A program made the translations under genes and the position numbers. Shown in pieces: positions 7,820 to 16,691 of a DNA stretch of 64,000 nucleotides. A model generated the notes under the pieces. It was not told where the DNA came from. It saw only the letters and a program-made list of their open reading frames with translations, and did no database searches. Origin of the DNA: Halalkalicoccus sp. CGA53 (lineage in GTDB: Archaea > Halobacteriota > Halobacteria > Halobacteriales > Halalkalicoccaceae); the NCBI RefSeq assembly GCF_036429475.1, contig NZ_CP144125.1, forward strand, positions 186,001 through 250,000. The letters run 5' to 3'. Each line of letters opens with the position of its first letter. Position 1 is the stretch's first letter.

Positions 7820-10258
7820 CTAGTCGAGCAGCGCGTCGAACACCGAGCGCTGGGCGGTTCGGATCGTCCGGTGGAACGTCGACTGGTCGATGCCGAGCTG
7901 TTCGGCGATCTCCGTGCCGGTGTGCCTGCGTGGGGAGTCGAAGAAGCCCGCGTGGTAGGCAGCCTGGAGGATCTCGAACTGGCGGTCGGTGAGGTCGCCG
8001 ACGGGTTCGGACCGACGCGAGGAACGGGAACGAAGCCCGGTCTCGAGGTCGCGCCGTCCGAGGAGCTCCGCCGAGGGGTGGCGCTCGACGAACGTGTCGG
8101 CGAACGCCCGTACGTCGCTCCCGGTCGGGAGTTCGATGGTGAGCGTTCCGCGTCCCCCCTCGGCCGAGAACGACCGAACCCGGCCCCCGTGGTCGGTCAC
8201 CTGGTGGACGAACGAGCGCTCGACCGAGAGCTCCACCAGGAGCTCCTCGCCGTCGTCGGCGATGATCCGCACGCTCTCGACGGCCGGATCCGACTCGAGG
8301 GCCGACCGGAGACGATCGCCGTCGACACCGGAGACGGTCACGAACAGCAGATCGGTCCCGTCCGACCTGACGACGGTCCCCCGGTGGTCGATCCGGCCGC
8401 GGGTCTCGGTCGCGAGCCTGACGTAGAGCAGCGAGGGGTCCGAGACGCCGAAGACGACCTCCGTCCGGCTGTCACTCACCAGCGCGAGGCGGGTCGTGAT
8501 CGCGTCGAGCGCGTAGCCGACGGTCTCGCCGAGTTCGGTGAGCACCGCCCGCTCGCGCGCGCCCATCGTCGGCCCGCGGGCGTAGACGACGAGCACGCCG
8601 TACCGATGGTCGCGGTGGGTGATCGGCACCGCGGCGATCGTCCGGTAGCCGAGAGAGAGGGCCTCCGACCGCCGCGAGCCGTAGCGCCGCTCCTCGAGCA
8701 GGTCGTCGACCACCCGTGTCTCGCCCCGGCGGACCGCCTCGGTCGCAGGCGTGGGCGGTCCGTCACCGCCGACGTCGATCGACGGGGCCGGGGGGTCGCC
8801 CACGCCGTCCCAGCCCCGGAGCTCGATCGTCTCCGTCGTCGGGTCGTACTCCCCGATCCACGCCGCGCGGTACGGCTCGGCCGCCGCGAGCCGGTCGCAA
8901 ACCGCGTCGATCACCCCCTCGCGCGTGCTCGCCCCGACGAGCGCACTCGTCACCTCGCGGATGATCCCCGTGAGGTGGGTCAGCCGTTCGAGTTCGGCGT
9001 TCGCCCGGCGGAGCTCTCGCTCGCGCTCTCTGAGTTCGAGTTCGCGGTCGGCGCGCTCCAGAGCGGCCTCGGTGTTCGCCGCGAGCACCTGCGCGAGCCG
9101 AACGTCCTCCTCGCCGAACGCGGCGACCTCCGGCGAGCCGGTGATGAGGATCCCGTGCGTGCCGATCGGGACGACCAGCTGGCTCCGGACCGGGAGCTCG
9201 TTCGACACCTCCTTGATCGCCCTGATGTCGTCGTAGACCGCGAGTTCGCCCTCGACGAACGCGTCCCACGCGAGCGAGTCGTCGCCGCGGAAGACCGGGA
9301 TCCGCTCGAACGTCTCCGGGACGTCCGAGGAGACAGCCCGGGGGATCAGCGCGTACTCCTCTTCGTCGAACCGGTAGACGCCGACGAGCGAGAAGCCGAG
9401 GATCTCGGTCGCGGCGTCGGTCACCACCTCGGCGACCTCGTCGGGGGTCTCGGCGCGCATCATCCACTGGGTCGCCTCGTGGAGCGCGACGAGCGTCCGT
9501 TCGCGCTGTCTTCGCTTCGTGACGTCCTCGAACGCGTAGACCGCACCGGTCGTCTCCTCGCCGTCGTGGAGCGTGGCGGCGTTCACCTGAACGAGCCGTC
9601 GCCGGCCGTCGGGGCGCTCTAACTCCCGTTCGAACCGCCGGACCCGTTCGCGGTCACCGGCGTCGTCGGACCACAGCGCCGGGAAGAGCTCCTCGACCCG
9701 GTCCTCGGGCGTCTCGCCGAGCACCTCGCTCGCGCGGTCGTTCGCGTAGGTGATCTCGCCGCCGTCGACGACGACGATACCGACGGGGGTGGTCTCGATG
9801 ATCCGTTCGTTCAGCTCGTGTTCGGCACGCAGCGCCCGTTCGACCGTCCGCTGGTCGGTGATATCGGTCGCGAGCCCGACGGCGTGGGTCACCTCGCCCG
9901 CGTCGTCGGTGATCGGCGCCGCCCGGTCGCGGATCCACCGCGTCTCGCCGTCCGGCCGGACGATCCGGTACTCCACGTCGAACTCGGGGCTCTCGTGGAT
10001 CGCCTCCCGGAGCCCCTCCCTGTCGCGTGGGTGGACCGCCTCCAGGTACGCGGTCGGGTCGGCGTAGAGCTCCTCGCGGGAGCGGTCCCAGACCTCCTCG
10101 TAGGCCGGGTTGACGTAGAGGATCTCCCGTTTCGGGAAGTCGGTCATCCAGAGGACCTCCCCAATGGTCTCGGCGAACTGGTAGAAACGGTCCCCGAGGT
10201 GGTCGCGGCTCGCCACCGAGCCGCCGTCTCCCGCCACCCTCCGCCCCGGTCCGCGCAT
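7820..10258 (-). CDS. PAS-PAS-GAF-GAF sensor with Bat-type HTH_10 output
   Basis: An 812-residue soluble regulator. PAS 1 (about 22-145) contains VLWMTDFPKREILYVNPAYE and a PAC end ITDDAGEVTHAVGLATDIT. PAS 2 (about 150-265) contains GIVVVDGGEITYANDRASEV. Two GAF domains occupy roughly 285-420 and 450-600. A Bat-type domain and C-terminal HTH_10 follow (LTDRQFEILQAAYHAGFFDS, EQLGIDQSTFHRTIRTAQRS). There are no kinase motifs. The layout parallels the 914-residue protein at 1352-4096, and the HTH_10 parts are clearly related. It probably directly controls transcription in response to a small molecule or redox state. The inverted repeat at 7771-7818 sits immediately after its stop. Confidence 0.88.
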   Translation of the reverse strand: MRGPGRRVAGDGGSVASRDHLGDRFYQFAETIGEVLWMTDFPKREILYVNPAYEEVWDRSREELYADPTAYLEAVHPRDREGLREAIHESPEFDVEYRIVRPDGETRWIRDRAAPITDDAGEVTHAVGLATDITDQRTVERALRAEHELNERIIETTPVGIVVVDGGEITYANDRASEVLGETPEDRVEELFPALWSDDAGDRERVRRFERELERPDGRRRLVQVNAATLHDGEETTGAVYAFEDVTKRRQRERTLVALHEATQWMMRAETPDEVAEVVTDAATEILGFSLVGVYRFDEEEYALIPRAVSSDVPETFERIPVFRGDDSLAWDAFVEGELAVYDDIRAIKEVSNELPVRSQLVVPIGTHGILITGSPEVAAFGEEDVRLAQVLAANTEAALERADRELELRERERELRRANAELERLTHLTGIIREVTSALVGASTREGVIDAVCDRLAAAEPYRAAWIGEYDPTTETIELRGWDGVGDPPAPSIDVGGDGPPTPATEAVRRGETRVVDDLLEERRYGSRRSEALSLGYRTIAAVPITHRDHRYGVLVVYARGPTMGARERAVLTELGETVGYALDAITTRLALVSDSRTEVVFGVSDPSLLYVRLATETRGRIDHRGTVVRSDGTDLLFVTVSGVDGDRLRSALESDPAVESVRIIADDGEELLVELSVERSFVHQVTDHGGRVRSFSAEGGRGTLTIELPTGSDVRAFADTFVERHPSAELLGRRDLETGLRSRSSRRSEPVGDLTDRQFEILQAAYHAGFFDSPRRHTGTEIAEQLGIDQSTFHRTIRTAQRSVFDALLD

Positions 10259-10288
10259 ACCGCTACCTACGGAGCACGCGTTATCAAG

Positions 10289-11032
10289 CTACCCCGTTCG
10301 GTCGGCGAGTCGCTCCTCCCACTCCTCGGCGGGGAGCGACTCGCCGGTGATCCCGTCGGGCGGCTGGGCGGCGAGCAGGACCGCCGCGTCGTCCATCACG
10401 TCCGCGGAGAGCACGTCCCCTCGCTCCTCGTCCGGCAGGTGGTCCCAGAACGCCGTCTCGACGCGGCCGCCGGGATCCAGCCCGTTGACGGTGAGTCGGT
10501 CCTCGCACTCCATCGCGAGCGTCCGGGTGAACCCCTCGAGCCCCCACTTCGAGGTGACGTACGGCCCCCAGCCCGGCAGCGCCCGCCGGCCGAGACCGGA
10601 TGAGACGTTGATCACACTCCCCCGTCCCGCCTCGAGCATCGGCGGGAGCGCGTGTTTCGAACAGAGGAAGACGCCCGTCAGGTTCACGTCGAGGATCGCA
10701 CGCCAGTCCGCTTCCTCGACGTCGACCGTCTCCCTGAGTTCGTCGTGGAGCGTCAGCTGGCCGATCCCCGCGTTGTTCACGAGACAGGTCAGCTCGCCGT
10801 GGGTGTCGAGCACCGTCCCGACCGCGTCCTCCACCTCGCTCCCGTCGGTGACGTCGGTCGGGACGACGAGCGTCTCTCCGTCCGCGACGTCGGCGACCGC
10901 CTCCAGGTCCTCGCGGCCGCGCGCGAGCAGCGCGACGTTCGCGCCCTCCCTCGCGAACCGAAGCGACATCGACCGCCCGAGTCCGCGGCTCGCACCGGTC
11001 ACCATCACCGTCTCCCCGTCGAGTTCTCCCAT
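10289..11032 (-). CDS. Short-chain dehydrogenase/reductase
   Basis: A 247-residue classical SDR. The cofactor loop TGASRGLG is at residues 12-19, LVNNAG at about 83-88, and the catalytic YVTSK near residue 163 after the catalytic serine of NVSSGLG. ARGREDLEAV after the second strand suggests NADP preference through the Arg, but this is inference. The substrate is not identifiable. The gene starts shortly after the small membrane-protein gene at 11077-11220 on the same strand. Confidence 0.88.
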   Translation of the reverse strand: MGELDGETVMVTGASRGLGRSMSLRFAREGANVALLARGREDLEAVADVADGETLVVPTDVTDGSEVEDAVGTVLDTHGELTCLVNNAGIGQLTLHDELRETVDVEEADWRAILDVNLTGVFLCSKHALPPMLEAGRGSVINVSSGLGRRALPGWGPYVTSKWGLEGFTRTLAMECEDRLTVNGLDPGGRVETAFWDHLPDEERGDVLSADVMDDAAVLLAAQPPDGITGESLPAEEWEERLADRTG

Positions 11033-11076
11033 GGGCGTACGAGAGGGCTCCGGACCGAGTAGCTGTCGGATCCCTG

Positions 11077-11220
11077 CTACAGCCCGAGCAGCCGGGCCAG
11101 GAGACCACAGAGTAAGCCGACCAGGCCGATCGCGAGGCCGACGAACGGGGGCAGGACCGGGATCGGAACGACGATCAGCACGAGCGAAACGGCGATCACG
11201 ACGGTCGAGGGACGAACCAT
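11077..11220 (-). CDS. Very small membrane protein (47 residues)
   Basis: It starts MVRPSTVVIAVSLVLIVVPI and carries two hydrophobic stretches (about 6-22 and 24-42) broken by PVLPPF, so it should form a two-helix hairpin. It ends LCGLLARLLGL. No family is recognised; similar tiny hydrophobic proteins are common in haloarchaea. It starts divergently from the UspA gene at 11303, so the 80-base gap must hold both promoters. A longer frame upstream is rejected because it would run into the divergent promoter. Confidence 0.55.
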   Translation of the reverse strand: MVRPSTVVIAVSLVLIVVPIPVLPPFVGLAIGLVGLLCGLLARLLGL

Positions 11221-11302
11221 ACGTGTGGAACGAGCGGGCGATCCAAAGCGTCTCGCCCGGCGAGCGGGAGCAACTTTAGTGACCGGATCGCGTAGCCCAG
11301 CC

Positions 11303-11740
11303 ATGGCGCTCTACGAACGGATACTGGTCCCGACCGACGGGAGCGAGGCGACGACGGCGACGCTGGCACACGCGCTCTCGATCGCGGCCGATCACGACGC
11401 CGAGGTCCACGCGCTCTCGGTGATCGACACCCGGATCACCCGATCGGCCCCCGACGAGGGCCGCGAGGGCGTCGAACGCGCCCTCGAGACCGAAGCGGAG
11501 TCGGCCGTCGGTTCGGTGAGGGACGAGGCGACGGCGGCGGGCCTGGAGGCGACGACGGAGGTCAGACGGGGCCGACCGGACCGGGAGATACTCGCCGTCG
11601 CGGAGGAGATCGGAGCCGATCTGATCGTGATCGGAGCTCACGGAAAGACCCCCCGGGAGAAGCTCGCGACGATGGGGAGCGTCTCCGAACGGGTCGTCGA
11701 CGGCGCGGACCGTCCGGTGCTCGTCGTCAGAGGCGAGTAG
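11303..11740 (+). CDS. UspA-type universal stress protein
   Basis: A 145-residue single UspA domain. The N-terminus MALYERILVPTDGSEATTAT gives strand 1 and the first nucleotide-contact Asp. The C-terminal half has IGADLIVIGAHGKTPREK and the G-x-x-G-type loop leading to GSVSERVVDGADRPVLVV, consistent with ATP binding. It is presumably cytosolic and dimeric. It is the intact counterpart of the broken copy at 192-630. The ATG at 11303 is chosen because upstream codons do not match the family. Confidence 0.9.
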   Translation: MALYERILVPTDGSEATTATLAHALSIAADHDAEVHALSVIDTRITRSAPDEGREGVERALETEAESAVGSVRDEATAAGLEATTEVRRGRPDREILAVAEEIGADLIVIGAHGKTPREKLATMGSVSERVVDGADRPVLVVRGE

Positions 11741-12568
11741 GGCGAAACGTCCCCCCGGGGGCGGGACCGGTCGACGCAGCGGGACGGCTCACCCTCCCCG
11801 ATCCTCCCGAGAGAGGACGGCGAGTACGGAACTCGTATCAGATACACCTGCGTCGTCGTTCGAAGGGGTTCAGCCCACCCCGGATCACGTGCAGAGAGAG
11901 ATCCGTCGGCCGAGAGCTCCGTGGGTGGTGCTGAAACGGCCGGTCCGATCCACGTGTTTTGAGTATCCGAGTAAACATCCACACCTATACACGAGGGCTG
12001 TGTGGGTACGATCACCCTACCGAGGGTACTGTGCTACGCGGGGAGGATCGAAGGATCGACGATTGTGCCTCGGACGTCCTTCGGAGCGTGAGACGAAGAG
12101 GTCTCGTGTGCCTCCCTCGCACGGTCCGATCGCACGACCGAAACGTGCTCCTACACCGTCGGCTACAACTGTGTGAGGATTCTCCCGACCCCGTGGCGGT
12201 GAGAATCCGTCACGACGTACAGCCGACCGTGTATCACCCAGAAAATCACACCTCAAAAGCTCTCTCTCCAACTGGAACGGCACCGCCGCACGCTCTCACC
12301 GGGCGGGTGCGACGTCACCTCTCCAGCCCAGTCGCTCCACTCTGCGGGCCTCGGACACCGCGGAGACCCGCTCGGACAGTGGCTCACCGGACACACTCGG
12401 GTCGCGACCTCGATCGAGCGACCGCCCGGTCGGACCGAGTGGCGCGGGGAGGTGGATAGTTGGGATCCGGTCCAGACCCCACACCACCGGTCGCTTCGGG
12501 ATACTCCCGTATATCTTTGCTGTGATCATTTGGGTTAACGACATACGGACGGGGCGCCTCGGGGAGGT
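11741..12568. other. Gap of about 830 bases without a convincing gene
   Basis: Open frames here are arginine-rich or cysteine-rich shadows without family resemblance. An 8-bp perfect inverted repeat (GGATTCTC at 12177-12184, GAGAATCC at 12201-12208) sits in the middle. Such GC-rich hairpins flanked by conserved bases occur at the 3' ends of haloarchaeal IS200/IS605-type elements, but no TnpA or TnpB coding sequence is left, so this is only a suggestion. The last 100 bases must contain the promoter of the Lrp gene at 12569. Confidence 0.35.
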
Positions 12569-13042
12569 ATGGTCAGGGAGTTAGACGACGTCGACAGGGG
12601 CATCCTGCACATGCTCCAGCTCGAAGCACGGGAGACGACGGCCCAGGAGATCGCCGACACGGTCGGCGTCTCGCCCAGCACGATCAGAAACCGGATCGAC
12701 CAGCTCGAAACCGACGGCGTGATCAGGGGCTATCACCCGGAGATCGACTACGAGGAGGCGAACCTTCCCCTCCAGATACTGTTCATCTGTAGCGCGCCCG
12801 CGACCGAACGCTCGGAGCTGGCCGAGGACGTGATGGAGGTCCACGGGGTGGTCGATCTCCGCGAGCTGATGACCGGACGGCGAAACCTGCACATCGATGT
12901 CGTCGGGACGAGTACGAAAGACATCACCCGGATCACCAACGCGATCCACGAACTCGGCCTCCAGATCGAGAGCTCGGAGTTCCTCCAGCAGCGACGGAGA
13001 CAGCCGTTCAACCACTTCCATTTCGTGGGAGACGATTCGTAG
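12569..13042 (+). CDS. Lrp/AsnC-family transcriptional regulator
   Basis: A 157-residue protein starting MVRELDDVDRGILHMLQ. The HTH spans about residues 5-55, with recognition segment VGVSPSTIRNRIDQLETDGV followed by IRGYHPEIDYE. The C-terminal half has an alpha-beta fold like the RAM/ligand-binding domain (LPLQILFICSAPATERSELA, ELMTGRRNLHIDVVGTSTKD). It ends in a basic and histidine-containing tail (QRRRQPFNHFHFVGDDS). It probably senses an amino acid or other metabolite. It lies upstream of the TrmB-like gene, separated by an AT-rich intergenic region of about 290 bases. Confidence 0.88.
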   Translation: MVRELDDVDRGILHMLQLEARETTAQEIADTVGVSPSTIRNRIDQLETDGVIRGYHPEIDYEEANLPLQILFICSAPATERSELAEDVMEVHGVVDLRELMTGRRNLHIDVVGTSTKDITRITNAIHELGLQIESSEFLQQRRRQPFNHFHFVGDDS

Positions 13043-13331
13043 ATGCAGAGGTTAATTTCTTTTTTAAAATGTTAAACTAACACTATAAAATTGTATATTT
13101 CTCTAATTCGCCTTTCCTCCTCTGGTAGGAAATTTATTCTATTCATAAATTGCGGAATGAACAGTTATGATAGATATCGGTCAGAGCGTTTCATGTAGCT
13201 ATCTCTCGTAGAGGGGGGTATGGATACGACTTACAGAGTACGTGTTACCACGAACGAAGGAGAACGGATTTCCGAGAGAGCGTACAACAACAGGGACGGC
13301 ACCGGAGCGGCCGGTGAAGTGGTTGGGACCC
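13043..13331. promoter_or_regulatory. AT-rich intergenic region upstream of the TrmB-like gene
   Basis: The stretch 13055-13160 is markedly AT-rich within GC-rich surroundings (TTTCTTTTTTAAAATG, then TATAAAATTGTATATTTC). It has T-runs suitable for termination of the Lrp gene and several TATA-like boxes. I see no gene in it. The promoter of the gene at 13332 should lie in its right part. Confidence 0.4.
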
Positions 13332-14168
13332 ATGAATGAACGATCTACACAGCAACAGGCGGTCGAGCTACTGCAGGAACTCGGACTCAAACAGTACGAA
13401 GCGGCCTGCTTCGTGGCGCTCTCGCGGCTCCCGAGCGGTACGGCGAAGCAGATCAGCGAGATCTCGGAGGTGCCCCGGACCCGGATCTACGACGCGATCA
13501 GGGTCCTCGAGGGGAAGGGGCTCGTCGAGGTCCAGCGCTCGAATCCACAGCGGTTCCGCGCCGTTCCGATCGCCGAGGCGGCCGAGACGCTCCGCAACGA
13601 GTACGAAGACCGCTCGAACCGGCTCGCGGAGACGCTCGCGGACCTCGATTCGGCCGTCCCCGACGAGGGCAATCCCGAGCTGACGCACGACGTCTGGGCG
13701 CTCTCCGGCGAGAGCTCGATCGCCAACCGGACGATCCAGCTCGTCGACGGCGCCGACAGCGAGATCGTCCTGGTCGTCGGCCACGAGGACGTCCTCACGC
13801 CGGAGCTGGTGGATCTCCTCCAACACGCTCGACAGCGGGGGCTCTCCGTGTTCATCGGGACGGCCACCGAGGAGCTCCGCGACCTGGTTCGATCCGAGAT
13901 CCCCGAGGCGGAGGTGTTCGTCTCGGGACTCGACTGGTTGCGCAGCTCCCCCATCGACAGCCAGGACACGACGACGATCAGCCGGCTCGTGCTGATCGAT
14001 CGGGAGGCGATCCTCGTGAGTTCGATGAGCGGGACGAACGGCGGCGGCGCGGTGACCGAGAAAGCGGTGTTCGGGGACGGCTTCGACAACGGGATCGTGG
14101 TGATCGCCCGGCGACTCATGGCGACGGGGCTGGGGCCGGACGGCAAACTCGGCAGGTTTCCCACCTAG
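13332..14168 (+). CDS. TrmB-like transcriptional regulator
   Basis: A 278-residue protein. The N-terminal winged helix (about 8-75) has LGLKQYEAACFVALSRLPSG, EVPRTRIYDAIRVLEGKGLV and the wing VEVQRSNPQRFRAVPI, typical of the TrmB family. A short coiled coil follows (EYEDRSNRLAETLADLDSAV). The C-terminal part (about 115-278) is an HKD-like alpha/beta domain (IVLVVGHEDVLTPELVDLLQ), as in many haloarchaeal TrmB proteins. Family members control sugar or central-carbon genes. The start ATG at 13332 gives MNERSTQQQAVELLQEL; an upstream frame to 13242 lacks resemblance to the family. Confidence 0.88.
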   Translation: MNERSTQQQAVELLQELGLKQYEAACFVALSRLPSGTAKQISEISEVPRTRIYDAIRVLEGKGLVEVQRSNPQRFRAVPIAEAAETLRNEYEDRSNRLAETLADLDSAVPDEGNPELTHDVWALSGESSIANRTIQLVDGADSEIVLVVGHEDVLTPELVDLLQHARQRGLSVFIGTATEELRDLVRSEIPEAEVFVSGLDWLRSSPIDSQDTTTISRLVLIDREAILVSSMSGTNGGGAVTEKAVFGDGFDNGIVVIARRLMATGLGPDGKLGRFPT

Positions 14169-14320
14169 CAACCGAGCGACGACCCGGGGCCGTTCCCAGT
14201 CGAGACCGGGGATACCCACGGCGTCGGCAGGATCGGTCTTCCCCGTCACCCGGGTCGTCTCGGTAGACCTGTGTCGGTGTGGTCACGACGCGCGGCGGGG
14301 CTCCGAGAGAGAAAGCCCGG

Positions 14321-14350
14321 ATCGGATCGTATCGGATCGTATCGTATCGT
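14321..14350. repeat. 10-bp tandem repeat, three units
   Basis: The bases read ATCGGATCGT, ATCGGATCGT, ATCGTATCGT: two exact units and one with a single change. It lies in the 270-base gap between two convergently transcribed genes (TrmB-like and C45 peptidase), where slippage repeats are tolerated. No function is apparent. Confidence 0.6.
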
Positions 14351-14438
14351 CACCCACCCCGACCACCCATCCCCATCGGGCCGTGTCAGAGACCTTCTCG
14401 ACCTATTCTCGTCCACACCTGATCGAGGATCGCCCGTC

Positions 14439-15551
14439 TCAGAGCTTGTACTCGCGGTATTCCCCCTCACAGGGTGGGCCCCGCACCGCGAGGATCCGGC
14501 GCTCTCCGAGGTCCAGGATCAGGCTCGCGTTCGTCTGGCCGTACTCCTCCTCGGGGAGGTCCGTATCGACGTGCTTGCAGATGCTCGCCGGGTACGAGAA
14601 GTGATCGCGGAGCGCCTCGCCGATCTCCTCCTCGCCGAGCGCCCCGTCGCTCTCGGAAAGCAGCCGACGCAGCCGAGCGGCCCGGTAGAGCGTGCTCGGC
14701 CCCCGGCGTTCGTTGACGCTCTCGGCGACGCCGGAGACGAAGTGGTTCGAGTGGGTGAGCACCCCCTCCTCCGGGTAGAGCGGGCCGACCCGGCTCGGGG
14801 CTGCCTCCAGGTCGATGATCTCGCCCGCCGCGTGGCCGAGCAGCACGTTCGCCGAACAGACCCGATCGGTCTCGACGACCGGCCTGAGCGCGTCGTCGAA
14901 CCGATCCGCGTCGAGCACCTCGCGGAACCGGACGTGGTACGGCCTCTCGAACTCGTTTCTCCCGTCTTCGGTCGAGATCAGTCCGTTCACCGCCAGCCCG
15001 ATCCCGTGTTCGTTCAGCCCGACCTTCCCCCCGACGATCCCCGCCTCCGTCATGTAGAGCGCGTCGGGGGCGTCCTCGCGCCGGAGTTCGACGAGGAAGA
15101 TCGTCTCCGCGATCGGCGAGAGCCAGTCCCAGTTCTGACCGACGTAACACGCGTCGTCTGCGGTCGCCGGTGCCCGAACCCCGAAGCTGGTACAGCCGTC
15201 GACCGGTGGCTCCGTCGCTCCGTACGTCGCGTCCGTTCCCTCGATCCCCTCCTTCCACGCGGGGTAGAGCACCTCCCAGCGGACGTTCAGCGTCGCGACG
15301 TCGGTGAGCGAAACCCCGCTTCCCTCCGCGATCCCGCGCATCTCCGCCGCGTACGAGGGGTTCTCGCGCTCTATCTGCCCGACGTACCGCTCCGCGCCGT
15401 CGCGGAGGGTCTCGAGGTCGACTCCCTCGTGATCGAAGCGCTGCGTGTACGTCTCGACGTTCGCCGCGACCGCCCCGGAGAGGCGCTCGCCGTGCTCGTA
15501 GCCGCGGTCGTAGGGCTCGCCGCGGAGGACGATCCGCTCGAACTCGGTCAT
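14439..15551 (-). CDS. C45-family peptidase / acyltransferase (AAT-like Ntn hydrolase)
   Basis: A 370-residue protein similar to acyl-CoA:6-aminopenicillanic-acid acyltransferases. These are N-terminal-nucleophile hydrolases that self-cleave before a cysteine. The predicted site is Gly119-Cys120 in PVDGCTSFGVRAP, followed by the conserved VGQNWDWL. Other family parts are GIVGGKVGLNEHGIGLAVN and LTHSNHFVSGVAESVN. In archaea the substrate is unknown; amide-bond hydrolysis or acyl transfer is likely. It is convergent with the TrmB-like gene and divergent from the SRPBCC gene at 15660. Confidence 0.85.
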   Translation of the reverse strand: MTEFERIVLRGEPYDRGYEHGERLSGAVAANVETYTQRFDHEGVDLETLRDGAERYVGQIERENPSYAAEMRGIAEGSGVSLTDVATLNVRWEVLYPAWKEGIEGTDATYGATEPPVDGCTSFGVRAPATADDACYVGQNWDWLSPIAETIFLVELRREDAPDALYMTEAGIVGGKVGLNEHGIGLAVNGLISTEDGRNEFERPYHVRFREVLDADRFDDALRPVVETDRVCSANVLLGHAAGEIIDLEAAPSRVGPLYPEEGVLTHSNHFVSGVAESVNERRGPSTLYRAARLRRLLSESDGALGEEEIGEALRDHFSYPASICKHVDTDLPEEEYGQTNASLILDLGERRILAVRGPPCEGEYREYKL

Positions 15552-15659
15552 GTCTCTCGCTCACACAGCGGGGGCAAAAGTCTCCCCCTCGGGGCCGGGG
15601 TCCCGTCTCTCGCCGCCGGAGCCGATGGTATATACACGCTTCGGCCCTCTGTCGAGACG

Positions 15660-16106
15660 ATGAGAACCGTCGAAGCAACCGTCCTCCTCGAGGTCCCCCG
15701 TACCGAGGTCGAACGGGCGCTGTCGCCGGCGTCGATCGTCGAGTACGCGGGCACCTACGACGTGACCGATGTGACGGAGTCGGACGGAACGACGGTCGTG
15801 ACCGCGACGGGCGAGAACGTCGCCACGACACTCGAGTTCCGGGAACTGAAGAACGGCTACAGCTACACGCAGGTCGAGGGCGAGGGCCCCTTCGAGGAGA
15901 TGCACACCCGGATCACGGTGCGCGAGAACGGGAACACGCGCGTCTCGGTACGCTCCGAGTTCACCTTCGGCGGTGCGTTCTCGTTCCTGAAGGACTGGCT
16001 CGGGAAGGACCTCAGGAAGACCGAACTGCAACGGCTGCTCACGAACCTCGCGCTCGACCTGGAGAACGGCTCGGAACGAGAGAGCCCGGAACGGGGCGAG
16101 GAGTGA
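15660..16106 (+). CDS. SRPBCC / polyketide-cyclase-like protein
   Basis: A 148-residue protein with the START-like pattern: strand 1 (MRTVEATVLLEVPRTEVERA), a short helix pair, then a curved sheet (YDVTDVTESDGTTVVTAT, then ITVRENGNTRVSVRSEFTFG). It ends in a long C-terminal helix (FSFLKDWLGKDLRKTELQRL) and an acidic tail. Such domains hold a hydrophobic ligand. The ligand is unknown. It starts divergently from the C45 peptidase gene with about 110 bases between them. A much longer frame entering from 14271 is a shadow of the peptidase gene. Confidence 0.8.
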   Translation: MRTVEATVLLEVPRTEVERALSPASIVEYAGTYDVTDVTESDGTTVVTATGENVATTLEFRELKNGYSYTQVEGEGPFEEMHTRITVRENGNTRVSVRSEFTFGGAFSFLKDWLGKDLRKTELQRLLTNLALDLENGSERESPERGEE

Positions 16107-16227
16107 GTCCGGGCAGTTCGTGATCCTTCGAGTTCGCGGTCGAACCGGTCACGGTCGTCGCGGCCCGTCCCGCCCATCCACCGGCCGAGGGGTTGATTAC
16201 GGACCCCCTCGAAGACGGATCGATCGT

Positions 16228-16494
16228 ATGGCGCCCGCATCGACCGTCGAGAACCGCATCGTCTTCGAGTACGCCTTCGGGGTCGCGTTCGTGGTCATCC
16301 TCTTCACCGGATTCCTCTCAAGGGCGTTCCCGGGCCCGCACGTCGTCGATGGGCTCGGGACGGCAGTAGTCGTGGCGCTCGGACCGGTCCTCCTCTCGGC
16401 GGTCTTCGCGGCCCTCGTTGGTCTCGGTGTGGACAGGCTACTCTTCGAAACGTGGCCCCGTTTTCCACGGACTGACGATCGGCGAACCCGATAG
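16228..16494 (+). CDS. Small two-helix membrane protein
   Basis: An 88-residue protein with hydrophobic segments at about 15-30 (FGVAFVVILFTGFLSRAF) and 43-68 (GTAVVVALGPVLLSAVFAAL). It has an N-terminal MAPASTVENRIVFEY and a basic C-terminus (WPRFPRTDDRRTR), so both ends are probably cytoplasmic. No named family is recognised. The gap 16495-16691 to its right holds nothing I can identify. Confidence 0.55.
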   Translation: MAPASTVENRIVFEYAFGVAFVVILFTGFLSRAFPGPHVVDGLGTAVVVALGPVLLSAVFAALVGLGVDRLLFETWPRFPRTDDRRTR

Positions 16495-16691
16495 AGAACG
16501 GCCGGCGATCGAGCCGCTCTCGAGTGATCGGGGTACTGGTTCGTGCGGACCTGAACGGCGAAGCGAGCGATCGGATAGTGCTCTGAGTCTCGCCCGTCGT
16601 GGTCCTCCGATCGATCTCTCGCAGTCACCGACTGAACCGTCTCGAGCCATCTGGAACACACACCGCCCTACGATCCGGTATCGGATCGCGG

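Noticed and set aside
7655-9622. 655-codon plus-strand frame opposite the second sensor gene
   Set aside because: The translation has no recognisable domain and the minus strand encodes clear PAS, GAF and HTH_10 domains over the same bases.
11889-12459. Overlapping open frames in the gap after UspA
   Set aside because: Compositions (Arg/Thr/His-rich) do not look like haloarchaeal proteins and no start signal or family match is visible.
14271-15659. Long N-terminal extension of the SRPBCC protein
   Set aside because: It is antisense to the C45 peptidase gene; the SRPBCC domain starts at the ATG at 15660.
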